Positions 44,862 to 54,083 of a stretch of 64,000 nucleotides of DNA are shown here, piece after piece (position 1 is the first letter of the stretch; each line of letters starts with the position of its first letter). Both the position numbers and the translations under genes were made by a program. The notes below the pieces were generated by a model. It was not told the origin of the DNA. It worked only from the letters and a program-made list of their open reading frames with translations, and searched no databases. Source of the stretch: Clostridiales bacterium S5-A14a (GTDB lineage: Bacteria; Bacillota; Clostridia; Peptostreptococcales; Anaerovoracaceae); the NCBI GenBank assembly GCA_000758905.1, contig JRNA01000019.1, forward strand, positions 21,234 through 85,233, read 5' to 3'.

Positions 44862-46421
44862 ATGATAGATGTGGTTGATAGAATTGAATATTTTGCTGAA
44901 AATGCTCCTGATAGGGTGGCTTTCACATCGGTAGATGGTCAAATTAACTATAGGCAGCTATGGGAAGCGTCAAAAGATTTTGCTAAAAAAATAGAATCTC
45001 TTAGATTAGAAGGTAAGATAGATGTTAAATCACCTATCGCGGTATATGGGCATAAAGAGCCTCAAATGATTATTTCATTTATAGGGTGTGCTCTGGCGGG
45101 GCATCCGTATTGTCCCCTTGATAGATCAATGCCTGATTCAAGGATTGAGGATATCCTCAGGGCTATAGGCACAAGGGTTTGGGTAAAATGCGAAAATGGG
45201 GAAGGTAAGATTTTGGAACTGGATCCAGCTCAGTTAGATGAGCCAGGTGATTTTTCTGATGATTCTAATGATGTTATGTATATAATATTCACCTCTGGAA
45301 GTACAGGAAAGCCAAAGGGAGTTGAGGTTACAAAACAAAACTTAGGCAATTTTCTTGAATGGATGACCGGAGTTGGAACACCAATTGAGGAAAAAGAGGG
45401 TGAAGTTTTTCTAAACCAAGCACCGTATTCTTTTGACCTTTCCGTAATGGACACATATACTGCGCTTGCATCTGGAGCTACAATCGCAAGTCTTGATAAG
45501 GGCACGATGTCAAATGCTGCATCGACTATGGAGTTTCTTAAAGTCCAGAATGTGAACTACTGGATCTCGACCCCAAGTTTTGTGGATATGATGCTGGCGG
45601 AAAAAGACTTCAATTCGGGAAAATACCCTGACATTAAGGTCTTCTTTTTCTGCGGAGAGAGGTTGACAAAAACAACTGCAAGCAAGTTGATTAAAGCTTT
45701 TCCGCACTCGAAAGTTATAAATACATATGGACCGACAGAAAGCACTGTTGCCATATCAAGTGTCGAGATTAAAAACGAACATATTAACGAGGATGATGAA
45801 CTGCCTGTTGGGTTAATCAAGCCCGGAACCAAAGTTTTTTTACAGAGGGAAGACGGCATTATCATAGATGAATTTAATCAAAATATCGCTGAAGAATCTA
45901 GAGGAAGGGAAGATGTCACTCCTCAAAAGATAGATATGGGCGAAATCCTGATAGAAGGAAATACAGTGGCCAAGGGCTATTTTAAGATGCCCGAGAAGAC
46001 CGCAGTCGCATTTGATTTGATTAAGCTCAAGAACGGAGAGGTTCACAGGATGTATCACACTGGAGATCTTGGATACTTCAAGGAAGGGATGCTTTATTGT
46101 ATAGGTAGGACTGATCTTCAGGTTAAGGTCCACGGATATAGGATGGAAATTGGCGACATAGAAGCCAATATTTTGTTGAAAGAAAACGTGGAGGCTGTAT
46201 GTGTCGTCCCCAAAAGGAAGGATGGCAAGATAAGGAGCCTTGTAGCTTTTGTCGTGGCGCCGTCGGTATCTGGAAGTTTTGACGATGCGAAGGATATCAA
46301 ACTTCACTTGAAAGAGCTGCTGCCGGAGTACATGGTACCTAAGAAGATCAAATTCATCGATAAACTTCCGATGACATCAAACGGCAAGGTGGACCGCAAG
46401 ACCCTGGAGGGCATGGCTTAA
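44862..46421 (+). CDS. dltA: D-alanine--D-alanyl carrier protein ligase
   Basis: 519-residue adenylating enzyme that activates D-alanine and loads it on DltC. Motifs: FTSGSTGKPKGVEVTK near residue 145, the NTYGPTEST signature near 290, YHTGDLG and GRTDLQVKVHGYRMEIGDIE, and the catalytic Lys in TSNGKVDRKTLEG at the C-terminus. The result is D-alanylation of teichoic acids, lowering surface negative charge. An insertion (EFNQNIAEESRGREDV) occurs around residues 335-350. Start ATG with GTGAGG nearby, a weak ribosome site. Confidence 0.95.
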   Translation: MIDVVDRIEYFAENAPDRVAFTSVDGQINYRQLWEASKDFAKKIESLRLEGKIDVKSPIAVYGHKEPQMIISFIGCALAGHPYCPLDRSMPDSRIEDILRAIGTRVWVKCENGEGKILELDPAQLDEPGDFSDDSNDVMYIIFTSGSTGKPKGVEVTKQNLGNFLEWMTGVGTPIEEKEGEVFLNQAPYSFDLSVMDTYTALASGATIASLDKGTMSNAASTMEFLKVQNVNYWISTPSFVDMMLAEKDFNSGKYPDIKVFFFCGERLTKTTASKLIKAFPHSKVINTYGPTESTVAISSVEIKNEHINEDDELPVGLIKPGTKVFLQREDGIIIDEFNQNIAEESRGREDVTPQKIDMGEILIEGNTVAKGYFKMPEKTAVAFDLIKLKNGEVHRMYHTGDLGYFKEGMLYCIGRTDLQVKVHGYRMEIGDIEANILLKENVEAVCVVPKRKDGKIRSLVAFVVAPSVSGSFDDAKDIKLHLKELLPEYMVPKKIKFIDKLPMTSNGKVDRKTLEGMA

Positions 46422-47596
46422 TGACGAAACTGAATTTTTATGACGGTCTGTACTTTTTCAGCACCCTTATGGTTTTGGCGGTGCCTGCGATAATTTTTGG
46501 CATATGCCAGATAAAAATGAGAATCTACATAGCTATTACGACGATATTAATGCTTTATTTGGCACTCCGTGGGAATCTGGTAGCAATTGAAAACCTGGTG
46601 CTGTTTTGTGCGATTCAGGTTGTCTTAGCAAAATGCTTTGTGAAAGTAATACGACGATTTGGGCGGGTGAGATGGCATCTGTGGATTGCAGTAATATTAT
46701 CGATTGCACCACTTTGCATCTACAAAATGTCAGATTTTTATCTCGGAAGTGGTATCTTTGGCTTCCTGGGGATTTCGTACATGACATTCAAATCGGTACA
46801 AATTCTCATTGAAATTTATGATAATCTTATAGACGAGGTTGGCATATTTGACACATTGAACTTTTATCTCTTTTGGCCCACCATTTTGTCGGGACCGATT
46901 GATAGAAGCCGGAGATTTATGGATGATTTCCACCGCGAAAGTGCAATGCCTAGAAGCGAATATTTGGACCTGCTGGGGTCAGGCCTTTTGAAAATCTTTG
47001 TCGGACTTTTTTACAAGGTCGTGATTGCAACGTCCCTATACCAAGGAGTATTCTGGCTTTCACAAAATAGTGGTCTCATATCGGCGGTTCTATATATGTA
47101 TGTATACGGATTTTATTTATTCTTCGATTTTGCGGGGTACAGCAATATGGCAATCGGAGTGAGTTATATTTTTGGAATCAAGACACCTGAGAATTTCAAA
47201 ATGCCGTTTATAAGTAAGGACATTAAGGAGTTTTGGGACAGATGGCACATAAGCCTCAGCCACTGGTTCAGAGACTTTATTTTTTCAAGATACAGCATGG
47301 CGGCTATAAGGGGGAAATGGTTTTCTGATAGGGTAGTCATGTCATCAATAGGCTTTATAATTAATATGGGAATAATGGGATTATGGCACGGACTTTCGAT
47401 CTCGTATATTATTTACGGCCTGTACCACGGTGTTTTGCTCGCGCTGAACGATGTTTATCAGAAGAAATTCAAGTTTCATAAGAAGCATAAGAAGGAGCGC
47501 TGGTATCAGATTGTTTCGTGGTTCATTACGTTTAATTTGGTGATGTTTGGGTTCTTAATTTTCTCAGAACACTTTGTAGAACTTATTTCTAAATAG
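46421..47596 (+). CDS. dltB: D-alanyl transfer protein DltB (MBOAT)
   Basis: 391 residues with about 11 membrane segments. MBOAT family marks: FWPTILSGPIDRSRRFMDDF, then FWDRWHISLSHWFRDFIFSR and the catalytic His in MGLWHGLSISYIIYGLYHG. It passes D-alanine across the membrane with DltC and DltD. Its start overlaps the dltA stop by one base. Confidence 0.95.
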   Translation: MTKLNFYDGLYFFSTLMVLAVPAIIFGICQIKMRIYIAITTILMLYLALRGNLVAIENLVLFCAIQVVLAKCFVKVIRRFGRVRWHLWIAVILSIAPLCIYKMSDFYLGSGIFGFLGISYMTFKSVQILIEIYDNLIDEVGIFDTLNFYLFWPTILSGPIDRSRRFMDDFHRESAMPRSEYLDLLGSGLLKIFVGLFYKVVIATSLYQGVFWLSQNSGLISAVLYMYVYGFYLFFDFAGYSNMAIGVSYIFGIKTPENFKMPFISKDIKEFWDRWHISLSHWFRDFIFSRYSMAAIRGKWFSDRVVMSSIGFIINMGIMGLWHGLSISYIIYGLYHGVLLALNDVYQKKFKFHKKHKKERWYQIVSWFITFNLVMFGFLIFSEHFVELISK

Positions 47597-47607
47597 ATTA
47601 AAATTAC

Positions 47608-47868
47608 ATGGAGGATAAAATGAATAGAGAAGAAGTAGAAGAAAAAGTATTAGATATTATTCAGGAAATCTGCGACGATGATATTATAAGGGATGAGAAA
47701 GACATAAATCTATTGGATGAGGGCCTCATTGATTCTCTTGACTACATAGACATGCTAGTCCAGTTTGAGGAAGCTTTTGATATCATAATGAGCCCATCGG
47801 AATTCACAAGAGAAGAGATGGATACTCCGCAGAAAATTATTAATCAGGTTTCAAAGAGGGTTGCTTAG
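47608..47868 (+). CDS. dltC: D-alanyl carrier protein
   Basis: 86 residues, a small acyl-carrier fold. The phosphopantetheine serine is in GLIDSLDYIDMLVQFEEAFDI. Acidic overall. Eleven bases after dltB with GGAGG 6 bases before the ATG. Confidence 0.95.
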   Translation: MEDKMNREEVEEKVLDIIQEICDDDIIRDEKDINLLDEGLIDSLDYIDMLVQFEEAFDIIMSPSEFTREEMDTPQKIINQVSKRVA

Positions 47869-47952
47869 CATCTAAGAAAGAGAATTAGAGCTCTCAAGAA
47901 CAAGAAATAGATCAGCAATGAAAATAAATCAAATTAGGAAGAAGGTTAGTAA

Positions 47953-49137
47953 ATGAAGAAGATAGCAGCGTTTATTACTGCATTTCTCCTTTTCATAGCT
48001 ACAATATCGTTTATGACTCTTAGCGACAGACAGGAAGTCGCCATGAATAATCCGAAAATAGGCTTGTGGGTCAATGAGTACAAAGACAAGTCAATGACGG
48101 CAGTCAGTCAAAATCTTGGAGATGACATGGCACTACTCTTGGGATCGTCTGAATTCCATTACGGTAAGAAAACAAAATATCATCCGAGCAGAGTTTTTGC
48201 AAAGAGTGATAAGGAATTTATGATTATAGGTGCATCATACACCCAGTCTCTATTTCATGCCATCCTAGTGGGGGCTGTGTCACCTGAACTTAAACGAAAA
48301 GAAGCGATACTTCTGGTATCGCCCTCATGGTTTAAGGAAAAGGGAATAGAGCCGGGTGCTTTTGCTATGCGATTTTCAGAAACGGAATACTTAGCCTTCC
48401 TAAGAAACTCCGAAATAAGTAAAGATGTTAAGAAAGAGGTTGCAGACTTAGTTGAAGGGCGACTGTCCTCATTCCTTGAGATGCAAGATAAGGTTAAACT
48501 GTATAACAAAGTATATGCCTATGGTACAGCTACTCCCGCAGAGAGAATTGTAGTATCAGCACAGGGAATGTGGGCGGAAAAATCAGACTATCTTGCATTT
48601 AAAAACGTTCTGGGCTTAACGAGTTTTAAGAAATATCAAAAATGGGTTAGGCCTAGACATAAACATGGACAGACACCGCTAGGAGCAACCAAGAGGTGGG
48701 AAGGGGTCAAGATCAGCGCTGAAAGAGAAGCGGCACTGAGAGCTGGAGACAATCCTTTTTACATGAGTCAAAAACTATATAAGCTAAAGGTGGAACCGAG
48801 GCTTGAAAACAAGAAAAACAGCAGCCTCAAGGACACATATGCGAAATCACCTGAATATGAGGATTTGAAACTCTTCCTTAAGGTCTGTAAAGAGACTGGT
48901 GTAAAGCCGAAAATTATAATGCTACCACAAAATGGCTATTGGTATGACTATACGGGGTTCCCTGTAAAATCAAGGACGGTTGCTAGAGATAAGGTAAGGA
49001 AGATTGCAAGAGATAATAATGTTCAATTCATAGACCTATATGATGAAAGTTATGAAAAATATTTCTTTAAAGATACCGTACACCCGTCTGCGAAAGGTTG
49101 GATAAAGATAGATGAAGCAATCAACAAAAGTTATTAA
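47953..49137 (+). CDS. dltD: D-alanine transfer protein DltD
   Basis: 394 residues: one N-terminal membrane segment (about 5-23), then an extracytoplasmic SGNH-like hydrolase fold. ALLLGSSEFHYG supplies the catalytic Ser and IDLYDESYEKYFFKDTVHPSAKGW the His region near the C-terminus. It moves D-alanine to teichoic acid. An 84-base gap after dltC contains no gene. Its last 26 bases overlap dltX. Confidence 0.94.
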   Translation: MKKIAAFITAFLLFIATISFMTLSDRQEVAMNNPKIGLWVNEYKDKSMTAVSQNLGDDMALLLGSSEFHYGKKTKYHPSRVFAKSDKEFMIIGASYTQSLFHAILVGAVSPELKRKEAILLVSPSWFKEKGIEPGAFAMRFSETEYLAFLRNSEISKDVKKEVADLVEGRLSSFLEMQDKVKLYNKVYAYGTATPAERIVVSAQGMWAEKSDYLAFKNVLGLTSFKKYQKWVRPRHKHGQTPLGATKRWEGVKISAEREAALRAGDNPFYMSQKLYKLKVEPRLENKKNSSLKDTYAKSPEYEDLKLFLKVCKETGVKPKIIMLPQNGYWYDYTGFPVKSRTVARDKVRKIARDNNVQFIDLYDESYEKYFFKDTVHPSAKGWIKIDEAINKSY

Positions 49138-49288
49138 AAAAATCCTTTCCCAATTAAAGGGACTCATCCTAGACAAAGAATTCCTCGCATATACATTTGT
49201 GTTTTGGGCACTTATGACAGGCCTCTATATCTACATGGTCTATGCTGGAGTTGCCAAAGCACCTGAATTTACTTATGCGGAATTTTAG
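49112..49288 (+). CDS. dltX: DltX, teichoic acid D-alanylation small membrane protein
   Basis: A 58-residue frame begins at the ATG inside the end of dltD. It has a basic N-terminus, one membrane helix (about residues 25-46) and ends PEFTYAEF. The C-terminal F-x-Y-x-E-F pattern is the hallmark of DltX (commonly FIYNEF), which binds DltB/D and takes part in the transfer. In most Firmicutes dltX is the first gene of the operon, but here it is last. rlmD starts 11 bases later. Confidence 0.82.
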   Translation: MKQSTKVIKKILSQLKGLILDKEFLAYTFVFWALMTGLYIYMVYAGVAKAPEFTYAEF

Positions 49289-49299
49289 ATGGAGGATCT

Positions 49300-50844
49300 A
49301 TGGAAAAGGGAGACCTACTAAGAGTCAAAATAACAGATGTATCAAATGAAGGAAATGGAATTGCGCGAGCTGTGTCGGATGGAAATTCGCTGGATCGCGT
49401 TATTTTCGTACAAAATTCAACCCTCGGCGATGAAGTGCTTTGCGAAATTACAAAAATCAAGAGGAATTATGCCATTGCAGAAACGAGGCAGGTAATTTCA
49501 TTTTCGCCATATCGAAAAGCTGACAAAGAAGTCTGTCCGCACCTTAAGGAAGGATGTGGAGGTTGTAATATAGGCAGTTTAACATATACAAAACAGCTTG
49601 ATCTCAAAAGCGAAAGAGTAAAAAATGCTCTTATACGAATCGGGGGATTTACGCTTGAAGAGGGTGGACCGAATTTTGAGGAAATAGTTCCGTCTACAAG
49701 AGAAGGTGGATATAGAAATAAGGCAGTGTTTTCAGTTGATGGTTTGAAAATCGGATTCTTGAAACCAAAGAGTCGAGATGTGATAGAGTGTCCCAATTGT
49801 CAGATATTGATGCCAGAAATTCTAAAAGCTGCTTCAGGACTGTCAGCTTTTTTGAGAAAATATCCAGAGGAATCGAAGAATATCTCGCGTTTTATGGTGA
49901 GAGTTGGAGACTATGGCCATATTATGGCAGTGATTTTTGGAAGGCCTTCTGGCATAGAGCACATGCAGGAATTAGCTAATTTTATATCTGATAAATGTGA
50001 ACTTGTATCGATATATGGAGTTGACGTTATTGACGAAGGAGCTGTTGATAAAGGCAGAAAAGCAAGTCGAAAAGCAAGTAAAATAAAAAACGAGAAATCT
50101 AGCACACCAGAGCTTATCGCAGGAAGCAAGACTATTCTAAAAAGCATTGATGGCATGAATTTTGAAGTTGGTCCTGATGCTTTCTTTCAGGTAAATGAAG
50201 AGCAGACACCGATACTGTATGAGAAAGCAAGGGAATATGCGAGTGCATCAGCTGATATCGTTGCTGATAAGGATGTAATCGCCGATAAGGGTGAAATTGT
50301 AGATAGAGATGAAATTTCAGATAAAGATAAGCTTGTAGATAAAGATGAACTTCCGGAGGTATGCAGTAGTTTAAAGTACAAAATAGTGGATTTATACTGT
50401 GGAGTAGGTACAATTGGACTTTCGATGTCTGCAGATGATAATTATATTATCGGCGTTGAGTCAAATAAAGAAGCAGTACTGAATGCAAATCGCAACGCCG
50501 TAGTAAATTCTATAACTGATGCAAGGTATTTCCACGGTGCAGTTGAGGAGGTTTTACCGAGATTAATTGATGAGGGAATAGATGGTTTTAAAATTGATGA
50601 AATAGATTTGGTAGTAATGGATCCTCCGCGCGCAGGCTGTGACAGGGCTTTATTGGATGCAATAGGACATGTTTTGCCGAAGTCGATCGTCTATGTATCC
50701 TGTGATCCTGCAACACTTGCAAGGGACGCAGCTATTTTGTGCGAAGAATATGGATATAAATTAGAGAAAGTTTGTCCGGTAGACATGTTTCCTGGGAGTA
50801 TGAATATAGAGTGCATAGCGTTGATACAAAGAGTGAAATCGTGA
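49300..50844 (+). CDS. rlmD: 23S rRNA (uracil-C5)-methyltransferase, RlmD/RumA family
   Basis: 514 residues. An N-terminal TRAM domain is followed by the Fe-S cysteines in CPHLKEGCGGC plus Cys in VIECPNC. The SAM site is VDLYCGVGTIGLSM, with DPPRAGCDRALLDAI, and the catalytic cysteine is in YVSCDPATLARD. It methylates U1939 (or similar) of 23S rRNA. Residues 321-350 are a tandem acidic insertion (see the repeat entry). A conjugative element follows directly, so the last codons may come from the element's attachment site. GGAGG is 6 bases before the ATG. Confidence 0.92.
   Translation: MEKGDLLRVKITDVSNEGNGIARAVSDGNSLDRVIFVQNSTLGDEVLCEITKIKRNYAIAETRQVISFSPYRKADKEVCPHLKEGCGGCNIGSLTYTKQLDLKSERVKNALIRIGGFTLEEGGPNFEEIVPSTREGGYRNKAVFSVDGLKIGFLKPKSRDVIECPNCQILMPEILKAASGLSAFLRKYPEESKNISRFMVRVGDYGHIMAVIFGRPSGIEHMQELANFISDKCELVSIYGVDVIDEGAVDKGRKASRKASKIKNEKSSTPELIAGSKTILKSIDGMNFEVGPDAFFQVNEEQTPILYEKAREYASASADIVADKDVIADKGEIVDRDEISDKDKLVDKDELPEVCSSLKYKIVDLYCGVGTIGLSMSADDNYIIGVESNKEAVLNANRNAVVNSITDARYFHGAVEEVLPRLIDEGIDGFKIDEIDLVVMDPPRAGCDRALLDAIGHVLPKSIVYVSCDPATLARDAAILCEEYGYKLEKVCPVDMFPGSMNIECIALIQRVKS
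50260..50349 (+). repeat. Five 18-bp tandem repeats within rlmD
   Basis: Five in-frame units of 18 bases encode VADKDV, IADKGE, IVDRDE, ISDKDK and LVDKDE. Units differ by third-position and some coding changes, so the expansion is not recent. It sits between the FQVN substrate motif and the SAM-binding strand, probably in a surface loop. Confidence 0.9.
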
Positions 50845-50999
50845 AAATCCTGCATTTTAAGCAGTTTTATAAGCATTATGTATTTATAGAAGATGGCGAA
50901 GGTGGACGAAAAAAAGTCCTAAAAAATTATATAGATGTGATTGTTTGCATTGATATGGTGTGTGGAGACACAAGGAATGAATTGGGAAGTGAGGAATAA
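50841..50999 (+). CDS. Small ICE-end protein of unknown function
   Basis: A GTG overlapping the rlmD stop (GTGA) begins a 52-residue frame: HFKQFYKHYVFIEDGEGGRKKV, then VCIDMVCGDTRNELG. It is not a fragment of RlmD. A GAGTGAAATC context gives only a weak ribosome site. I do not recognise a family. Its position is at the presumed left end of the ICE, 3 bases before the next gene. Confidence 0.4.
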   Translation: MKILHFKQFYKHYVFIEDGEGGRKKVLKNYIDVIVCIDMVCGDTRNELGSEE

Positions 51000-51002
51000 G
51001 AA

Positions 51003-51287
51003 ATGATTAGGTGGATAGTAAAAATAATCTTGTTTCCAATCAGCTTGCTGCTGAGTATCCTCACAGCATTTCTGACATTTATACTTGGTATAGGAACAAC
51101 TATTCTGTATTTCTTAATGCTGATGTGTATAGTTGCTGCAATAGGATCATTTATGCAAAAAGATATATCACTTGGTATTGAGGCATTGGTATTAGGATTT
51201 TTGTTAAGTCCTTATGGAATACCGATGGTCGGAGCAGCTGTTATAGCATTCTTTCAGGGAATCAATGAAGAGATAAAATCAATCTAA
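51003..51287 (+). CDS. ICE-associated small membrane protein (CD1845-like)
   Basis: 94 residues, strongly hydrophobic. Segments occur near residues 5-26, 30-52 and 55-85, with GFLLSPYGIPMVGAAVIAFFQGINE at the end. I recall it as the CD1845-type small protein that precedes the replication initiator in Tn1549-like elements. Membrane-bound; function unknown. A TAAGAA context just before the ATG is a weak ribosome site. Confidence 0.65.
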   Translation: MIRWIVKIILFPISLLLSILTAFLTFILGIGTTILYFLMLMCIVAAIGSFMQKDISLGIEALVLGFLLSPYGIPMVGAAVIAFFQGINEEIKSI

Positions 51288-51311
51288 AAAAATTCATACA
51301 AAATGGTTGCC

Positions 51312-51346
51312 AAAGGCGATAGAGAAAAAACTATCGTCTTTTTCTT
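51312..51346 (+). terminator. Terminator-like leader hairpin before repA
   Basis: AAAGGCGATAG and CTATCGTCTTT pair over 11 bp, with a T-rich run. It lies between the membrane gene and the initiator, which suggests attenuation of the replication genes. Confidence 0.65.
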
Positions 51347-51374
51347 TGCAAATTTTAAGGAAGGAGGTGAAGCG

Positions 51375-52145
51375 ATGGACTTTGACTATTTCTATAATCG
51401 TGAAGCAGAGAGATTTAATTTTCTTAAAGTACCGGAGATATTAGTTGATGGAGAAGAATTTAAGGGGTTGTCAGCGGAAGCAATTATCCTTTATTCCATG
51501 CTTCTAAAACGAACGGGAATATCTTTTAAAAATAATTGGATAGACAAAGAAAATAGAGTATTTATCTATTTTACCGTTGAAGAAATTATGAGAAGAAGGA
51601 ATATCTCAAAGCCGACAGCCATAAAAACATTGGATGAGTTAGACAGTAAAAAAGGAATCGGACTGATTGAAAGAGTAAGGCTTGGACTTGGAAAACCTAA
51701 TATCATTTATGTAAAAGACTTTATGAGTGTATTTCAAGCAAAAGGAAATGACTTTCAGAAGTCAAAAAACTTTACTTCAGAAGTAAAAGATGTTGACCTC
51801 AGAAGTAAAGAAAATGAACTTCAGGAAGTTAAAAATGTTGACTCTAACTATATAGAGAATAATAAGAGTAAGTATAGTAAGAGAGAATATAGTTTTTGCG
51901 AAAACGGACTTGGAACATTTCAAAATGTATTTTTAACTGATGAAGATATTTCTGATTTACAAATCAAACTAAATGCACAGCTTGATAATTACATTGAACG
52001 CTTATCTGCATATATCAAGAGTACCGGAAAGATCTATAAAGACCATAAAGCGACGATCCTTTCTTGGTTTTATAAAGATCAGGGAAACAAGAAAGAAACG
52101 AATATCCCAACATGGGAAGAATACGATAAAGGAGAACACCTATGA
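51375..52145 (+). CDS. RepA N-terminal-domain replication initiator of the ICE
   Basis: From ATG 51375, with AAGGAGGTG 5-13 bases before, the product is 256 residues. The frame upstream of that ATG lies in the leader hairpin. The N-terminal domain (FLKVPEILVDGEEFKGLSAEAIILYSMLLKRTGIS, then the winged helix with RRNISKPTAIKTLDEL) is the RepA_N family that initiates replication of plasmids and excised ICEs. A variable linker with DFQKSKN/DLRSKEN-like repeats leads to a C-terminal helical domain (IERLSAYIKSTGKIYKDHKATILSW) which binds the DnaC-like partner. Confidence 0.85.
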   Translation: MDFDYFYNREAERFNFLKVPEILVDGEEFKGLSAEAIILYSMLLKRTGISFKNNWIDKENRVFIYFTVEEIMRRRNISKPTAIKTLDELDSKKGIGLIERVRLGLGKPNIIYVKDFMSVFQAKGNDFQKSKNFTSEVKDVDLRSKENELQEVKNVDSNYIENNKSKYSKREYSFCENGLGTFQNVFLTDEDISDLQIKLNAQLDNYIERLSAYIKSTGKIYKDHKATILSWFYKDQGNKKETNIPTWEEYDKGEHL

Positions 52146-52993
52146 TAAAAGGATTAGAAAAAATAATGATAGAGGATGTTGAGTATGCCTATGATTCTGA
52201 AAAAGAATATATTAAGGACGGACATGCCTATTGTAAAGTCTGCCACGAAAGAAAAGACGGTGAAGTAATGGAATTTTTCGGAAATAAAATGATATTAAGG
52301 GTAGCTTGTAAATGCGATAGAGAAATAGAGCAACAAAAGAAACGAAGAGAAAAACAGATGGAAATTGAAAGGTTAAAAAGAACCTGCTTCAATTCCATGA
52401 GGGAGTGGGCATATACCTTTGAAAATTATGAGGGAGAAGAAAATCAAAGCCTCATGATTGCAAAGAATTTTGTAGAAGATTATGAGAAAATGAAAAAAGA
52501 AAATATCGGACTGTTATTTTACGGCTCGGTTGGAAGCGGTAAAACCTATCTTGCCTGCTGTATCGCCAATGCCTTAATTAAAGAGTATCGAATAGGTGTT
52601 AAGATTAGAAATTTTGCACAGATTATCAATGAACTTCAAAAAAGCAGCTTTGACTTTGATAAAAACGCATATATTGAATCCCTTGTAAATACTTCCGTTC
52701 TTATCTTAGATGACTTGGGAATTGAAAGGGATACAAGCTATGCTAAAGAGCAGGTATATAACATTGTCAATAGCAGGTACCTAAAACAGAAACCAACAAT
52801 TTTCACAACAAATCTTTCCTACGACACAATTCAAAACTGCAAGGACAGTGTTGAATATCAAAGAATCTATTCAAGAATTATTGAAATGTGTATTCCCGTT
52901 ATGGTTGTAGGCGAGGATTTCAGAAAGTTTATTCAAAGAGATAAGCTAACTCGCAATAAAGATAGATTACTGAACGGAGGTGAGAGGACTTGA
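52142..52993 (+). CDS. DnaC/IstB-like ATPase of the ICE
   Basis: 283 residues. Four cysteines near the N-terminus (CKVC, then CKC) form a probable zinc site. Walker A is FYGSVGSGKTYLACCIAN near residue 126, Walker B VLILDDLG near 197, sensor TIFTTNLSY near 227. It should load a replicative helicase onto the ICE origin. It overlaps repA (ATGA) and the next gene (TTGA). Confidence 0.88.
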   Translation: MIKGLEKIMIEDVEYAYDSEKEYIKDGHAYCKVCHERKDGEVMEFFGNKMILRVACKCDREIEQQKKRREKQMEIERLKRTCFNSMREWAYTFENYEGEENQSLMIAKNFVEDYEKMKKENIGLLFYGSVGSGKTYLACCIANALIKEYRIGVKIRNFAQIINELQKSSFDFDKNAYIESLVNTSVLILDDLGIERDTSYAKEQVYNIVNSRYLKQKPTIFTTNLSYDTIQNCKDSVEYQRIYSRIIEMCIPVMVVGEDFRKFIQRDKLTRNKDRLLNGGERT

Positions 52994-53475
52994 TTAATGA
53001 AGAAATTGCAAGAAAAACACTCAACATGGAAATGAGAGCCGGCAAAGTAACAGGCAAGATACTTTTGGATTTGATAAGGAAATTACTGAAAGAATCAGAA
53101 AAAATCGGTGGACTCGAAAAGCTCGTTGGTAGTAAAGGGAATGAAGTAAAACTAAAAGATATGGTTAAAAAGGGACAGCTTGAAGAGATACCAGTAGAAG
53201 AAACAGAATTGAAGGAACTGAAAAAAGAACTGAACAGATATGGAGTTAAGTTTTCGGTAATGAAAGATAAAGAATCAGGTAAATACTCAGTGTTCTTTCA
53301 AGCAAAAGATATGAAAGTGATGGACAAAGCATTTAAGCACGCCCTTTCAGAATCAGAAAAGAAAACGGAAAGGAAAGAATCTATTCATAAAAACATTGAG
53401 AAGTTTAAGGAGATGGCTAAAAATTCTGTTTCTAAAGATAAAATCAAGAACAAGCAAAAGGAGCAGAGCCTATGA
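52990..53475 (+). CDS. pcfB: PcfB family (DUF3801) conjugation protein
   Basis: 161 residues; TTG start overlapping the previous stop. It matches the PcfB/DUF3801 pattern: EIARKTLNMEMRAGKVTGKILLDLIRKLL near the start, then LKKELNRYGVKFSVMKDKESGKYSVFFQAKDMKVMDKAF. PcfB-type proteins help present the relaxosome to the coupling protein. The gene sits immediately before virD4, as expected. Confidence 0.85.
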   Translation: MINEEIARKTLNMEMRAGKVTGKILLDLIRKLLKESEKIGGLEKLVGSKGNEVKLKDMVKKGQLEEIPVEETELKELKKELNRYGVKFSVMKDKESGKYSVFFQAKDMKVMDKAFKHALSESEKKTERKESIHKNIEKFKEMAKNSVSKDKIKNKQKEQSL

Positions 53476-54041
53476 TAGAGAAAATACTAAAGGACATCAA
53501 AGGCTTGTTTAAGGTGCAGGATAAGGCAAAGTTTCTAAAGCAGAACATTCCCTATCTTGCATTTTTCTATGTTGGCAATATCTTCTCTCACCATATACGA
53601 GCTTATACTGGTGGCGATGTAATAGACAAAATCTTTCAAGGGATATTAGAGCTTAACACCATGAGCTTTCTTCCAAGTATTCATCCTACGGATATTTTAA
53701 TTGGTGCAGGAGTAGCAGCTTTAATTAAATTCATTGTCTACAGCAAAGGCAAAAATGCAAAAAAGTTCAGACAGGGAAAAGAGTATGGTTCAGCAAGATG
53801 GGGAACGAGAAAAGATATAGAACCGTATATGGATGAAAAGTTCCAGAACAATATCTTGCTTACACAAACAGAACGATTAACTATGAACGGCAGACCAGCT
53901 AATCCAAAGTATGCAAGAAATAAAAATGTTTTGGTTATAGGTGGTTCAGGCTCCGGAAAGACAAGATTTTATGTAAAACCGAACTTAATGCAAATGCACT
54001 CGTCATATTGCGTGACCGATCCTAAAGGATTAACCTCTTAG
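53472..54041 (+). pseudogene. VirD4/TraG coupling protein, 5' half (interrupted)
   Basis: The first 186 residues are intact: a membrane-spanning N-terminus, then the Walker A region NVLVIGGSGSGKTRF and the VTDPKG motif. The next codons (LTS, stop) belong to the inserted element. The rest of the gene resumes at 63513. As it stands, the ATPase is split and the ICE should not transfer by itself unless the insert leaves. The DNA at the break is CCTAAAGGA here and CCAAAAGGA at the far end. Confidence 0.88.
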
Positions 54042-54083
54042 GGACAGAGAAAATAATAAAAACTTGGAAAGGAGGTAATTCTC

